The notes under the pieces: generated by a model
Told to the model about the DNA's origin: nothing
Database searches by the model: none
What the model saw: the letters and a program-made list of their open reading frames with translations, nothing else
NCBI RefSeq assembly: GCF_007290395.2
Contig: NZ_CP041656.2
Location: 3,162,001 to 3,226,000, forward strand
Source of the DNA: Bradyrhizobium cosmicum
Lineage (GTDB): Bacteria; Pseudomonadota; Alphaproteobacteria; Rhizobiales; Xanthobacteraceae
DNA length: 64,000 nt
Direction of reading: 5' to 3'
Shown here: piece after piece, positions 1 to 7,743 of the stretch
How the letters are laid out: every line of letters starts with the position of its first letter
How positions within the stretch are numbered: the stretch's first letter is position 1
Translations under genes and position numbers: made by a program

Positions 1-216
1 GATTATCTCGCCGGCCAGCGCGTACGCATCGCGCTCCAGGGCCACGCGCCGATCGCGGCGGCCATGCAGGCCGTCTACGAGACGCAGAAGGCACTACGCG
101 AAGGCACGCCGCCGAAGGCGCTCAAGGGATTGCCCTCGGCGGAACTGACCAACCGCGTCACGCGCGAGGCCGACGTCAAGGCACGCAGCGCCGATGTGCT
201 CGGGCTGAAAAAATGA
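1..216 (+). CDS. C-terminal end of an isocitrate lyase/PEP mutase family protein (oxaloacetate decarboxylase-like), partial
   Basis: The first 71 codons are open from the window edge and stop with TGA at 214-216. The visible peptide contains the stretches [16 protein letters not shown] and [14 protein letters not shown], which resemble the helical C-terminus of the PEP mutase/isocitrate lyase superfamily (oxaloacetate decarboxylase or methylisocitrate lyase-like enzymes cleaving C-C bonds of 2-oxo acids). The barrel and active site lie outside the window, so the substrate cannot be judged. The stop overlaps the ATG of the acylphosphatase gene (ATGA), implying one transcript and coupled translation. 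Confidence 0.6.
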   Translation, partial: DYLAGQRVRIALQGHAPIAAAMQAVYETQKALREGTPPKALKGLPSAELTNRVTREADVKARSADVLGLKK

Positions 217-512
217 GCCAGGCGATCCTCCAGGTCATGATCCGCGGGCGCGTGCAGGGGGTCGGCTATCGGGCCTGGGTCGAGTCCCAGGCGGTCACCT
301 GCGGCCTCGAAGGCTGGGTTCGCAACCGCCGTGACGGTGGCGTGGAAGCGCTGTTCGCAGGTCCGCCGAACCATGTCGCCGAAATGGTCGCTCTGTGCCG
401 CCACGGGCCGCCGTCCTCGCGCGTGGACAGCGTCACCAGCGAGACGGCGAGCGTGGACGAGTTGAACCTGCGCCGAGCAGGGGAGACGTTTTCGGTGTTG
501 CCGACGGTGTAG
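213..512 (+). CDS. acyP: Acylphosphatase
   Basis: A 99-residue protein of the usual acylphosphatase size, hydrolysing acyl phosphates in the cytoplasm. The signature [12 protein letters not shown] carries the phosphate-binding Arg (about residue 20), and [13 protein letters not shown] carries the catalytic Asn (about residue 38). The ATG at 213 overlaps the stop of the upstream gene by 4 bases, so the two are probably co-transcribed. It is followed by a perfect hairpin and a convergent histidine kinase gene. Confidence 0.93.
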   Translation: MSQAILQVMIRGRVQGVGYRAWVESQAVTCGLEGWVRNRRDGGVEALFAGPPNHVAEMVALCRHGPPSSRVDSVTSETASVDELNLRRAGETFSVLPTV

Positions 513-543
513 GATATTACGGGAGCGATGGGCCGTAAGAGTT

Positions 544-574
544 CGTCATGGCCGGGACAAGCCCGGCCATGACG
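544..574. repeat. Dispersed palindromic element / hairpin between convergent genes
   Basis: A perfect 13-bp inverted repeat (CGTCATGGCCGGG, 544-556, against 562-574) encloses a 5-base loop. It lies between the 3' ends of acyP and the convergent histidine kinase gene. This palindrome type is common between genes in Bradyrhizobium genomes. It could serve as a bidirectional terminator, although no T-run follows it. Confidence 0.7.
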
Positions 575-607
575 CCGTGGAGGGTTGAGGGTTGGTGCGT
601 CCAACAA

Positions 608-2128
608 TCACCGAGGCAACTTCGCGATCGCCTCGCTCAGCTCGTGGATCTCGTACGGCTTGCGCAGGATCGGGAAGTCGCCGCGCGCGTCGGCGGCGGC
701 CTCGCTGTAGCCGGTGGCGAGCAGGATCGGCAGGCCGGGGTGGATCTGGCGCAGATGATGGGCGAGGCTGAGACCGTCCATCTTGCCGGGCATCACAATG
801 TCGGAGAACACGAAGTCGACGCCGTTCTGCTCGAGCTCGCGCAAGGCCGACTCGGCGTCGGGAACGCGGCGGACGCGGTAGCCGAGCTGCTCGAGCAGCC
901 CGATGCTGACGACCGCGACGTCCGGATTGTCTTCCACCAGCAGCACCGTGCCACTGCCGCGGAACGGCGTGGCTTCCGGTATCTCCCTCGTCGGCGCATC
1001 CGTGCCACGCGGCAACAGGACGGTGAAGGTCGTGCCCTTGCCGAGCTCGCTTGCGACCTTCACGGTGCCACCAGCCTGATGCGCGAAGCCGTGCACCTGC
1101 GACAGGCCGAGGCCCGTGCCCTTGCCGATCGGCTTGGTCGTGAAGAACGGCTCGAAGATCTTGTCGACGACGTCGGAGGGAATGCCGAGCCCGGTGTCGG
1201 CGATGTCGATGGCGACGAACTGGCCGGTCAGCAGCGTCTCGTCCAGCACGACGTTGCGCGCGCTGACTGTCACGGTGCCGCCGTCAGGCATCGCATCGCG
1301 GGCATTGATGACGAGGTTGAGCAGCGCCGTCTCGAACTCGGAAGCGTCGGTCCTGATTGGCCAGAGATCGTGGTCGATGTCGAAGGCAAGGCGAATGGAG
1401 CTGCCGACGCCGGCATCGAGCACCTCGCGGATCGAAGCGATGCGCTCGGCGAAATCGATCGCCTGCGGATTGACGCTCTGCCGCCGCGCGAAGCTCAGGA
1501 GCTGGCCGGTCAGCGCGGCGCCGCGCTTGGTCGCGGTCTCGATCGCCGAAATCGCGCGGTGAAGCTTGGCGTCGTCCTGGGTGCCCTTCTTCAGGATGTG
1601 AAGGCTGCCGCTGATGATCATCAGGAGGTTGTTGAAATCGTGCGCGACGCCGCCGGTCAGCTGGCCGAGCGCGTCGAATTTCTGCGACTCGGCAAGCTGC
1701 GTCTGCATTGCCTCGAGCCTGACCTGCGTATTGCGGCGCTCGGTGATGTCGCGGGTGATCTTGGCATAGCCGACGAGGGCGCCATCCTCGTAGATCGGGT
1801 CGATAATGACGCTCGCCCAGAAGAACGTGCCGTCCTTGCGGACGCGCCAGCCTTCCTCCTCGTAGCGGCCCTGGTCCCGCGCGATGCCGAGCGCGCGGGC
1901 GGGCTTGCCGTTGGCCCGGTCGGCCTCGGTGTAAAATCGGGAAAAGTGCTGGCCGACGATCTCGTCGGAGGAGTAGCCCTTGATGCGCTCGCCGCCGATA
2001 TTCCAGCTGGTGACGATCCCTGCGGGATCGAGCATATAGAGGGCGTAGTCCGCGACTCCTTCCACCAACAGCCTGAAACTGCGCTCGCTTTCGAACAAGT
2101 CTCTCTGTTGACTGGATTTTTTAACCAT
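608..2128 (-). CDS. PAS-domain hybrid sensor histidine kinase with C-terminal receiver
   Basis: A 506-residue soluble hybrid kinase. The N-terminal third is a PAS domain ([16 protein letters not shown] to [14 protein letters not shown]). A HisKA region follows with the phosphoacceptor His in [11 protein letters not shown] (about residue 160), then a HATPase_c domain with N-box [10 protein letters not shown] and G-boxes DTGLGIP and [11 protein letters not shown]-terminal REC domain has its likely phospho-Asp in FSDIVMP. No membrane segment is visible, so it probably senses a cytoplasmic or redox cue. I chose the ATG at 2126-2128, preceded by AAGGCGGGG, over a TTG nine codons upstream. No response regulator gene adjoins it, and the signal is unknown. 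Confidence 0.9.
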   Translation of the reverse strand: MVKKSSQQRDLFESERSFRLLVEGVADYALYMLDPAGIVTSWNIGGERIKGYSSDEIVGQHFSRFYTEADRANGKPARALGIARDQGRYEEEGWRVRKDGTFFWASVIIDPIYEDGALVGYAKITRDITERRNTQVRLEAMQTQLAESQKFDALGQLTGGVAHDFNNLLMIISGSLHILKKGTQDDAKLHRAISAIETATKRGAALTGQLLSFARRQSVNPQAIDFAERIASIREVLDAGVGSSIRLAFDIDHDLWPIRTDASEFETALLNLVINARDAMPDGGTVTVSARNVVLDETLLTGQFVAIDIADTGLGIPSDVVDKIFEPFFTTKPIGKGTGLGLSQVHGFAHQAGGTVKVASELGKGTTFTVLLPRGTDAPTREIPEATPFRGSGTVLLVEDNPDVAVVSIGLLEQLGYRVRRVPDAESALRELEQNGVDFVFSDIVMPGKMDGLSLAHHLRQIHPGLPILLATGYSEAAADARGDFPILRKPYEIHELSEAIAKLPR

Positions 2129-2264
2129 TCCGGGACCCCGCCTTGATCGGGGCAAACGTTTGAAGGTCCGTTTGGTTCCCGCCGGTTGAAGGATTCTTGG
2201 GCAACTTTGCGCAACGGTATACAGCAGGCAAGGCAGCCGGCCCTTGATCGGGCTGATCGCGGCG

Positions 2265-3116
2265 TCAGGACGCTGCGCTCCTGAAGGTCGCCGCGATGGC
2301 TCGCAGCGCCGCCAGTTTTGCGGGATCGCTGACCTTCGAATGCAGCATCACTTTCGAGCTGCCGAGCTTGGGTAGCTTGTGCGCGGGCCCGATATCGATC
2401 AGACCCGCCGGTGCTATCCGCCGCGCCAGCGGCGCAATCGCGAGTCCGGCAAGAGCTGCCGCCGCCACCGCCGTGACACCGCCGCCGACAAAACGCTCGC
2501 GCCAGGCGATGCCGGCTTTGTCGAGCGCGCGCACGGCGATGGCGCGCACGCCGCAGGGCGGGGCGAGTGTCGCGAGTGGCAGCGCCTCGCCCTTCGGCAG
2601 GGAGAAGCGTCGTGACGCGAACCAGCCGAACTCGTCTTCAGTCAGCTTTTCGCCGCCGCGTCGGCTGCCTTCCTGCCGGACGATCACCGCATCGAGCTGG
2701 CCTGCATCATAGGCGTCCTGCATCTCGCGCGAGAAGCCGATGGTGACGGCGAGGATGAGGTTCGCTGACATCGCGTGCAGGCGTTCGAGCAGCGGCACCA
2801 GCTCGGGGCCCGCGGCATGGTCGGAGATGCCGAGCGAGAGCGATTGCGCGGCCGCTGCTTCGCCCGATAGCGCGCGGTCATGCGCGTCGATCAGCGCCCG
2901 CGCGCGATCGACGAACGCTGCGCCGTCGGCGGTGAGCCGGACCGCGCGGGGCGAACGCTCGACGAGCCGTTTGCCGAGCAAGGTCTCTAGCCGCTGCAGC
3001 TTGAGACTGACCGCCGCCTGCGTGGTGCCGAGCGCTTCCGCGGCGCGGGTAAAGCTCTGGAGGTCGGCGACGAGCAGGAACGCTTTGATGGTGGCGATGT
3101 CGAGGGTGGCTGTCAT
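2265..3116 (-). CDS. LysR-family transcriptional regulator
   Basis: A 283-residue LysR protein. The N-terminal winged helix-turn-helix (about residues 5-65) includes SFTRAAEALGTTQAAVSLKLQRLE, here given only as its family hallmark region. The rest is a periplasmic-binding-protein-like effector domain. It is transcribed divergently from the tautomerase-like gene at 3237 with 120 bp between the starts. That gap holds a T-N11-A dyad (3133-3157), so it probably controls the tautomerase gene and itself. The effector is unknown. Confidence 0.9.
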   Translation of the reverse strand: MTATLDIATIKAFLLVADLQSFTRAAEALGTTQAAVSLKLQRLETLLGKRLVERSPRAVRLTADGAAFVDRARALIDAHDRALSGEAAAAQSLSLGISDHAAGPELVPLLERLHAMSANLILAVTIGFSREMQDAYDAGQLDAVIVRQEGSRRGGEKLTEDEFGWFASRRFSLPKGEALPLATLAPPCGVRAIAVRALDKAGIAWRERFVGGGVTAVAAAALAGLAIAPLARRIAPAGLIDIGPAHKLPKLGSSKVMLHSKVSDPAKLAALRAIAATFRSAAS

Positions 3117-3132
3117 AATTATTCATTATCAC

Positions 3133-3157
3133 TGGTATCAACAGAGATAAGATACCA
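3133..3157. promoter_or_regulatory. LysR-type operator in the divergent promoter region
   Basis: The perfect inverted repeat TGGTATC-N11-GATACCA lies 16 bp upstream of the LysR start and 80 bp upstream of the tautomerase gene. An interrupted dyad of the T-N11-A form between a LysR gene and its divergent target is the classical LysR box layout. Seven of seven arm bases pair. Binding is inferred. Confidence 0.7.
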
Positions 3158-3236
3158 AAATGACGGCGGAAGGTCTAGCTTCTCTCCAACGCCGCGCGAA
3201 CACCGCGCCGCATCTTGAGGAGACATCGCCAATGCC

Positions 3237-3587
3237 GTGTCCGAGCTCACCGCAAAAATCCTGCACAAGGATCCCAAGGTGACGGCCATCATCGTGAAGT
3301 CCGTGGATGCGAGCGACTGGTTCGCGGGAGGCCAATCGCTCGCCGAGCAGAAGCTTGCGAGCTACTGGATCGACATCCACGTCACCGAAGGCACCAACAC
3401 CAAGGACGAGAAGGCGGCCTATCTCACCGCGATGTTCAAACGGATGGCCGACATAATCGGCCCGCTGCATCCCGAGACCTACCTCCATGTCGACGAGGTC
3501 AAGGGCGATGCCTATGGCTTTGGAGGCCTGACGCAGGAGCGCCGCTACATCGCCGGCAAGCTCGAAATTGCGCTGCAGGCGGCGTGA
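3237..3587 (+). CDS. Tautomerase-family protein lacking its N-terminus
   Basis: The 116-residue frame matches my recollection of a ~130-residue 4-oxalocrotonate tautomerase-like family (hallmarks GGQSLAEQ, TEGTNTKDEKA, YGFGGLTQERRYI). Members start with a Met that is removed, leaving catalytic Pro1 on the first beta strand. Here the frame can be extended upstream only to codons reading GDIANA before a TGA at 3216-3218. The first strand and Pro1 are therefore absent, and the only start is a GTG at 3237. A good Shine-Dalgarno (GAGGAG, 3217-3222) sits just upstream, as if a short deletion joined the ribosome site to about codon 15-20. It is probably catalytically dead or a recent pseudogene. Confidence 0.6.
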   Translation: MSELTAKILHKDPKVTAIIVKSVDASDWFAGGQSLAEQKLASYWIDIHVTEGTNTKDEKAAYLTAMFKRMADIIGPLHPETYLHVDEVKGDAYGFGGLTQERRYIAGKLEIALQAA

Positions 3588-3631
3588 GACAGGAAGGCCG
3601 CGGGCGAGCCAACCCGCCCGCGGCCCGATCG

Positions 3632-4345
3632 TCAGCTCGCCACCCGGAACTGAACTTCGGCGTCGTTGATGAAGCACGTCTTGTCGAACAGCTTCAGATC
3701 AAGCGGGTTCGGCAGCCTGACATCGTCGAGGTCGGGGCAGGGCTTGATCGAGGGGTCATAGGACCTGTCGATTTGCGAGATGAAGACCACGATCAACCCC
3801 TTGTCGCGTGCGAACGATTTCAGGGCGCGCACCTGAACGGTCAGGTCCGGATTTTCCCGCCGCTGGTCGAGCAGCTGCAGATAGTCGATCACCACGACTG
3901 TACCGCGGGAAGCTGCGGCCATCTGCTTGACGACGTAATCGGCGCTGATCGCGTCGGAGCAATCGACCTCGAACAGCTGATCGAACTCCGCCGGGTTCGC
4001 GCCGATCGCCTGGAAGCGATCCAGCACGTCTCTCTCGGTGTATTCGAGTGAGAAGAACGCGGCGCGATGGCCGGCCTTCATGGCCTCCACTGCAAGTTCG
4101 ATGCTCATCAGCGTCTTGCCCTGACCGGGGCGCGCCCCGACCAGAACCAGATCACCCGGCCGGAATTGCGGAAACAGCCGGTTCGCAGGCGTCGCTGCGG
4201 CGGCTTTCGCGGCGAGCATGCTCCAGGCGGGAAACCCTTCCGCCGTAGCGATGCGGTCGAGCGCGTCGTGGAGGGGGATGCCTTGCTCGCGCGACAGGCG
4301 CTTGGCCTTGCGCTTCAGATGATAGATCGGTGCAGACAGTCTCAT
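3632..4345 (-). CDS. DnaB-like RecA-fold ATPase (stand-alone, 237 aa)
   Basis: A short N-terminal helical segment of about 60 residues precedes a RecA-like ATPase core. Walker A is GARPGQGKT and Walker B is VVVIDYLQLL, followed by VFISQI, the pattern of the replicative helicase DnaB C-terminal domain. At 237 residues it lacks the DnaB N-terminal dimerisation domain, so it is not the replicative helicase. A DnaB-like or KaiC/RadA-like accessory ATPase is the safest description. I chose the ATG at 4345, with GGGAGG 8 bases upstream; the frame stays open far upstream but there runs antisense to lipB. Its role is unknown. Confidence 0.75.
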   Translation of the reverse strand: MRLSAPIYHLKRKAKRLSREQGIPLHDALDRIATAEGFPAWSMLAAKAAAATPANRLFPQFRPGDLVLVGARPGQGKTLMSIELAVEAMKAGHRAAFFSLEYTERDVLDRFQAIGANPAEFDQLFEVDCSDAISADYVVKQMAAASRGTVVVIDYLQLLDQRRENPDLTVQVRALKSFARDKGLIVVFISQIDRSYDPSIKPCPDLDDVRLPNPLDLKLFDKTCFINDAEVQFRVAS

Positions 4346-4545
4346 GGTCAGAACCTCCCATTGCGAGCAGAAAGCGCAATCCCTCCTTATGCCTTGGCGC
4401 TCGAACAGTCGGTCCGATGATCGCATCGCCCGGCATGATCTGTACTTTCCCGGCGGAGGGGGGAGGCGTGGGCGGCACCTGCAACCAGTGTAGCCGATTC
4501 CGCGGCGAGCGGAAAACGCGCGGTCAGGCTCGAACAGAAAAAGTG

Positions 4546-5283
4546 CTAGACCGCCGCCTCCGGCAGCAGCGCACGCGTCGGCCCGAACAGCTCTTCGAAC
4601 GCCTGCCGGAGTGCGATATCGACATCGGCCATGGTCACGAGCTGGCCGAGATCGACCAGTGAGGTGACGCCGTAGCGGGGATCGGCGACGCCGCAGGGCA
4701 CGATGCCGGCGAAATGCGACAGCTCCGGCTCGACATTGATGGCGATGCCGTGGAACGAAACCCAGCGCTTCAGCCGCACGCCGATCGCCGCGATCTTGTC
4801 CTCGTGCTCCGCGCCCTTGTCGGGCCGCTTGACCCAGACGCCGACCCGGTCCTCGCGCCGCTCGCCGCGGACGTTGAAGGCCGCGAGCGTGCGCAGGATC
4901 AACTCCTCCAGGCTCGCGACATAGGCCCGCACGTCCGGCCGGCGCCGCTTGAGGTCGAGCATGATGTAGGCCACCCGCTGGCCGGGCCCGTGATAGGTGA
5001 GCTGGCCGCCGCGTCCGGTCGCAAAGGTCGGGAAGCGGGGATCGAGCAGGTCGGAGGCCTTGCCCGAGGTGCCGGAGGTGTAGAGCGGGGGGTGTTCGAG
5101 CAGCCAGACCAGTTCCGGCGCCTCGCCCGCCGCGATCTCCGCGACTCGGGCCTCCATGGCGGCCACGGCTTCCGGATAGGGCACCGGCGCGTCCGAGATC
5201 CGCCATTCGACGGGGACGCCGTCCGTGGCGGAAAACGAGGTCAAATCGAGGTCTTGGCGGGGGTTTTGAGGCGAATTAACCAT
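4546..5283 (-). CDS. lipB: Lipoyl(octanoyl) transferase
   Basis: A 245-residue LipB, which moves octanoate from octanoyl-ACP to lipoyl domains of 2-oxoacid dehydrogenases. It has the family blocks [42 protein letters not shown] (catalytic Lys) and [10 protein letters not shown] (catalytic Cys). Length and motif order are normal. It is monocistronic and divergent from the FliN-like gene. Its start codon lies inside a CtrA-like box, so that factor could also touch lipB expression. Confidence 0.95.
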   Translation of the reverse strand: MVNSPQNPRQDLDLTSFSATDGVPVEWRISDAPVPYPEAVAAMEARVAEIAAGEAPELVWLLEHPPLYTSGTSGKASDLLDPRFPTFATGRGGQLTYHGPGQRVAYIMLDLKRRRPDVRAYVASLEELILRTLAAFNVRGERREDRVGVWVKRPDKGAEHEDKIAAIGVRLKRWVSFHGIAINVEPELSHFAGIVPCGVADPRYGVTSLVDLGQLVTMADVDIALRQAFEELFGPTRALLPEAAV

Positions 5284-5294
5284 TGGCTAACCAT
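5276..5294. promoter_or_regulatory. Candidate CtrA-binding box
   Basis: The sequence TTAA-CCATTGG-CTAACCAT contains TTAA-N7-CTAA and two AACCAT half-sites, one mismatch from the alphaproteobacterial CtrA consensus TTAA-N7-TTAA(CC). It lies about 50 bp upstream of the FliN-like gene and overlaps the lipB start codon. Flagellar genes are classical CtrA targets, which fits the downstream gene. Binding is inferred. Confidence 0.5.
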
Positions 5295-5344
5295 AACGTG
5301 GTGATGATCGCAGGTGCAAATGCCAGTCTCCAGTTGCGGTGGTC

Positions 5345-5593
5345 ATGACAGTGCCGACACTCGATAAAGTCACCGTGGATCTCATGGTCGTCCTCGGGAC
5401 GACCACCATGCCGATCCATCAAGTATTACGTCTTTCCCGCGGCGCCATCATCGAGCTGGACGCAACCGAGGCCGACGAGGTCAAGGTTTTGGCCAACAAT
5501 CTCCCCGTAGCCTCCGGCGTCGTGCTGGTCGACCGCAACCGCATCGCGGTCGAGGTCAAGCAGATGCTGCCGCGCACGACCGGCACGCGGTAG
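5345..5593 (+). CDS. FliN/FliM-family (SpoA domain) flagellar motor switch protein, small
   Basis: An 82-residue protein that is almost entirely one SpoA domain: VDLMVVLGTTTMPIHQVL, a LSRGAIIELD turn, then NNLPVASGVVLVDRNRIAVEV. This is the C-ring FliN fold that sets flagellar rotation. It is shorter than most FliN proteins because no N-terminal extension is present. No other flagellar gene is adjacent, which is unusual, but a CtrA-type box upstream supports a motility role. I chose the ATG at 5345 (a GTG lies two codons upstream); the ribosome site is weak. Confidence 0.75.
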   Translation: MTVPTLDKVTVDLMVVLGTTTMPIHQVLRLSRGAIIELDATEADEVKVLANNLPVASGVVLVDRNRIAVEVKQMLPRTTGTR

Positions 5594-5766
5594 CGGCCGG
5601 GCAGGCAGGGCTCGGCCCCCATAGGGCCGATCCGGGCAGGAAGCCAGAATTTTCCTGCCAAGCTTGTGGAATTCGGGGCCTTTGCAGGCTTGTACCCCTC
5701 TGATGGATTTGTTAGATCGGCGCCGTTGATCCGGCAGGCCTCAAGCCTTAAGCCGGCATCCCCAAA

Positions 5767-5851
5767 GCGCTCGTGGCGGAATTGGTAGACGCGCTGCCTT
5801 GAGGTGGCAGTGAGTAAAATCGTGGGGGTTCGAGTCCCTCCGAGCGCACCA
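5767..5851 (+). tRNA. tRNA-Leu (anticodon GAG)
   Basis: The acceptor arms GCGCTCG (5767-5773) and CGAGCGC (5841-5847) pair perfectly, followed by A and an encoded CCA (5849-5851). The anticodon stem CTGCC/GGCAG encloses loop TTGAGGT, giving anticodon GAG at 5801-5803 (reads CUC/CUU). The long variable arm and GGTTCGAGTCC T-loop are those of a class II Leu tRNA. No integrase or attachment-site duplication is visible next to it. Confidence 0.97.
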
Positions 5852-5853
5852 CA

Positions 5854-5867
5854 AGCCAATATTGGCT
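5854..5867. terminator. Palindrome just after the tRNA gene, possible terminator
   Basis: The perfect 14-bp palindrome AGCCAATATTGGCT begins 3 bases after the tRNA CCA end and is followed after some bases by a short T-rich stretch. A folded form would have a very tight loop, so the terminator reading is tentative. Confidence 0.35.
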
Positions 5868-5940
5868 GGTATCCCTTAGTTTTCTGACTTTTGCCCCGGG
5901 ACCAGCGTTGCCTCGCCCCGGATTTGGCTCGATTCGTCCT

Positions 5941-6878
5941 TCACGCACTCCGCGCCGACCGCCGCAGCGACTGCGGCGGATGACCGAAGGCGCGGATGAA
6001 GGCCCGGCGCATCCGCTCGGGATCGCGAAAGCCGGTGGATTGCGCGACGCGCTCGATCGCCTCGCCCGACGACTGCACCCGCTCGCGCGCGACCTCGACC
6101 CGCAATCGCTCCAGCGCCTTGGACGGCGTGGAGCCGGTTTCGGCGATGAAGGAGCGGACGAAATGCCGTGAGCTCAAGCCCGCCCGCTCGGCAAGTGAGT
6201 CGACCGTGAGCTGCGCATCCAGATTCTCGCGCATCCAGGACAACAGGCTGCCGAAGCGGCCGTTCGGCGTCTTGAGCTCGAGCAGGGTCGAGAACTGCGA
6301 TTGGCCGCCGCCGCGGCGATGATAGAGGACCAATTGCCGGGCGGTCGCCTGCGAGATCTCCTCGCCGTGGTCCTCGGCGATCATGGCAAGCGCAAGATCG
6401 ATCCCGGCGGTGATGCCGGCCGACGTCCACACCCGATCATCCCGGATGAAGATCTGGTCCGGCTCGAGCCTGACGTTCGGGTAGCGCCCAGTGAAGTCGC
6501 GCGCGCAGCACCAGTGCGTCGTCGCGCAGCGGCCATCCAGCAGTCCCGCCTCGGCAAGCAGATAGGCCCCGTTGCAAACGCTGGCGATGCGCACGCCACG
6601 CTTGGCGAGTCTGCGAATGAACGCGATCGTCGTCTTGCAGCGTGCCGCGGCCTCGACGCCTTCTCCGCCCGCGACGAAGAGCGTCGTGACGGCGCTGGCC
6701 GCGCGCAGGTTGCGCGCCAGCATCTCGGTGCCCGACGAGCTGCGCACCGCGCCTGCCTTGGCCGCGATCGTGATGATCTGCGGCGCGTCCGGTGCGTGAC
6801 GTCTGGCGATTTCGAACACCGAGATCGGCCGGCCGCATCCAGCAACTGGAATTCTGGAAAGATCAGGAAGCCGATCAT
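5941..6878 (-). pseudogene. GlxA-type AraC regulator (DJ-1/PfpI plus AraC HTH), frameshifted near its 5' end
   Basis: The start MIGFLIFPEFQLLDAAG is read from an ATG at 6876-6878. After about 17 codons the homology moves to another frame (PISVFEIARRHAPDAPQ). Adding one base at about 6827-6832 (GGCCGGCCGATC to GGCCGGCCCGATC) restores a 312-residue protein. That protein has an N-terminal DJ-1/PfpI domain (SVCNGAYLLAEAGLL nucleophile-elbow region) and a C-terminal AraC double HTH (LTVDSLAERAGLSSRHF; IERVAQSTGFRDPERMRRAF). Such regulators usually control an adjacent amidase- or hydratase-like gene, here the divergent DJ-1 gene at 6971. As written, only a start-less fragment of the regulator could be made. 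Confidence 0.75.
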
Positions 6879-6970
6879 GGACGCGTCCAAAAATGAGGGA
6901 ATTACGCCGTTTCCGCAGCCTAGGCCAACATGGCACGCTGCAACCGTCAAGCGCGATGTCGAGGTTGGAT

Positions 6971-7657
6971 ATGTCGGGTCCGTTGCAGATCGGCCTTCTG
7001 GTTTTTCCCCGCGTCACCCAACTCGATCTCACGGGTCCGGCTCAGGTCTTCTCCAGCCTGCCGGACGTGAACGTGCATCTGATCTGGAAACGCATCGAAC
7101 CCGTGCCGAGCGATTCCGTGATTACGCTGACGCCGACGATCACGTTCGCCGATTGCCCGCAGCTCGACGTGATCTGCGTTCCGGGCGGCTACGGGACCGA
7201 TGAGCTGATGCTCGACGAGGACGTCCTCGTCTTTCTGCGCAGGCAGGAGAAGGGCGCCCAATACGTCACCTCGGTCTGCACCGGCTCGCTGGTGCTTGGG
7301 GCAGCGGGGCTGTTGCAAGGCTATCGCGCGGCGACGCACTGGACCGCTACCGACGCATTGCCGTTCTTCGGCGCATCGGTGTCGCGGGAGCGGGTCTGCG
7401 TCGATCGCAACCGGATCACCGGCGGCGGCATCACCGCCGGCATCGACTTTGCGCTCACGCTGGTCGCGATGTTGAGGGGCCGTGCCGCCGCGGAGATGGT
7501 TCAGCTCCGCATGGAATACAATCCCGCCCCGCCGTTCGAGGCCGGCTCGCCGGACACGGCGCCGGCTGAGATCGTCGCAGCGATGAAGGAGCGCGTCGCG
7601 CCGGCACAGGCGAAACGGCTGGAGTTCGTCAGGAAGGCCGTCGGTCAGCAGGGATAA
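6971..7657 (+). CDS. DJ-1/PfpI family protein, isonitrile hydratase-like
   Basis: A 228-residue single-domain DJ-1/PfpI protein, the same length as isonitrile hydratase (InhA) of Pseudomonas. The nucleophile elbow VTSVCTGSLVLGAAGLL places the reactive Cys near residue 103, and VPGGYGTDEL gives the upstream Gly-rich loop. ITGGGITAGIDFAL is the usual C-terminal block. The family hydrates isonitriles to N-formamides, but members with other substrates exist. I chose the ATG at 6971, preceded by GAGG; another in-frame ATG lies at 6956. It is divergent from the broken GlxA-type regulator, its likely activator. Confidence 0.8.
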   Translation: MSGPLQIGLLVFPRVTQLDLTGPAQVFSSLPDVNVHLIWKRIEPVPSDSVITLTPTITFADCPQLDVICVPGGYGTDELMLDEDVLVFLRRQEKGAQYVTSVCTGSLVLGAAGLLQGYRAATHWTATDALPFFGASVSRERVCVDRNRITGGGITAGIDFALTLVAMLRGRAAAEMVQLRMEYNPAPPFEAGSPDTAPAEIVAAMKERVAPAQAKRLEFVRKAVGQQG

Positions 7658-7743
7658 CACGCTGCGAAAATCGGCAGTTGGAATCGGGATCGTTGGGCAG
7701 GTCATCGCTGACGGATGTTGCGATGCTGGAATGGAGTGGGGCA

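Noticed and set aside
548..2146. A 532-codon frame on the plus strand opposite the histidine kinase gene
   Set aside because: Its product is low-complexity Arg/Ala/Asp/Gly without any domain, and it mirrors the high-GC third positions of the real minus-strand kinase. It is a shadow frame, as are the long antisense frames at 8978-10876, 30698-32014 and 33547-34923.
2126..2155. TTG start for the histidine kinase nine codons upstream
   Set aside because: The ATG at 2126-2128 has a good ribosome site, and the extra residues are basic and unlike a family N-terminus.
5767..5851. tRNA-Leu as an integration site for a genomic island
   Set aside because: No integrase gene, no direct repeat of the tRNA 3' end and no change in gene style follow it.
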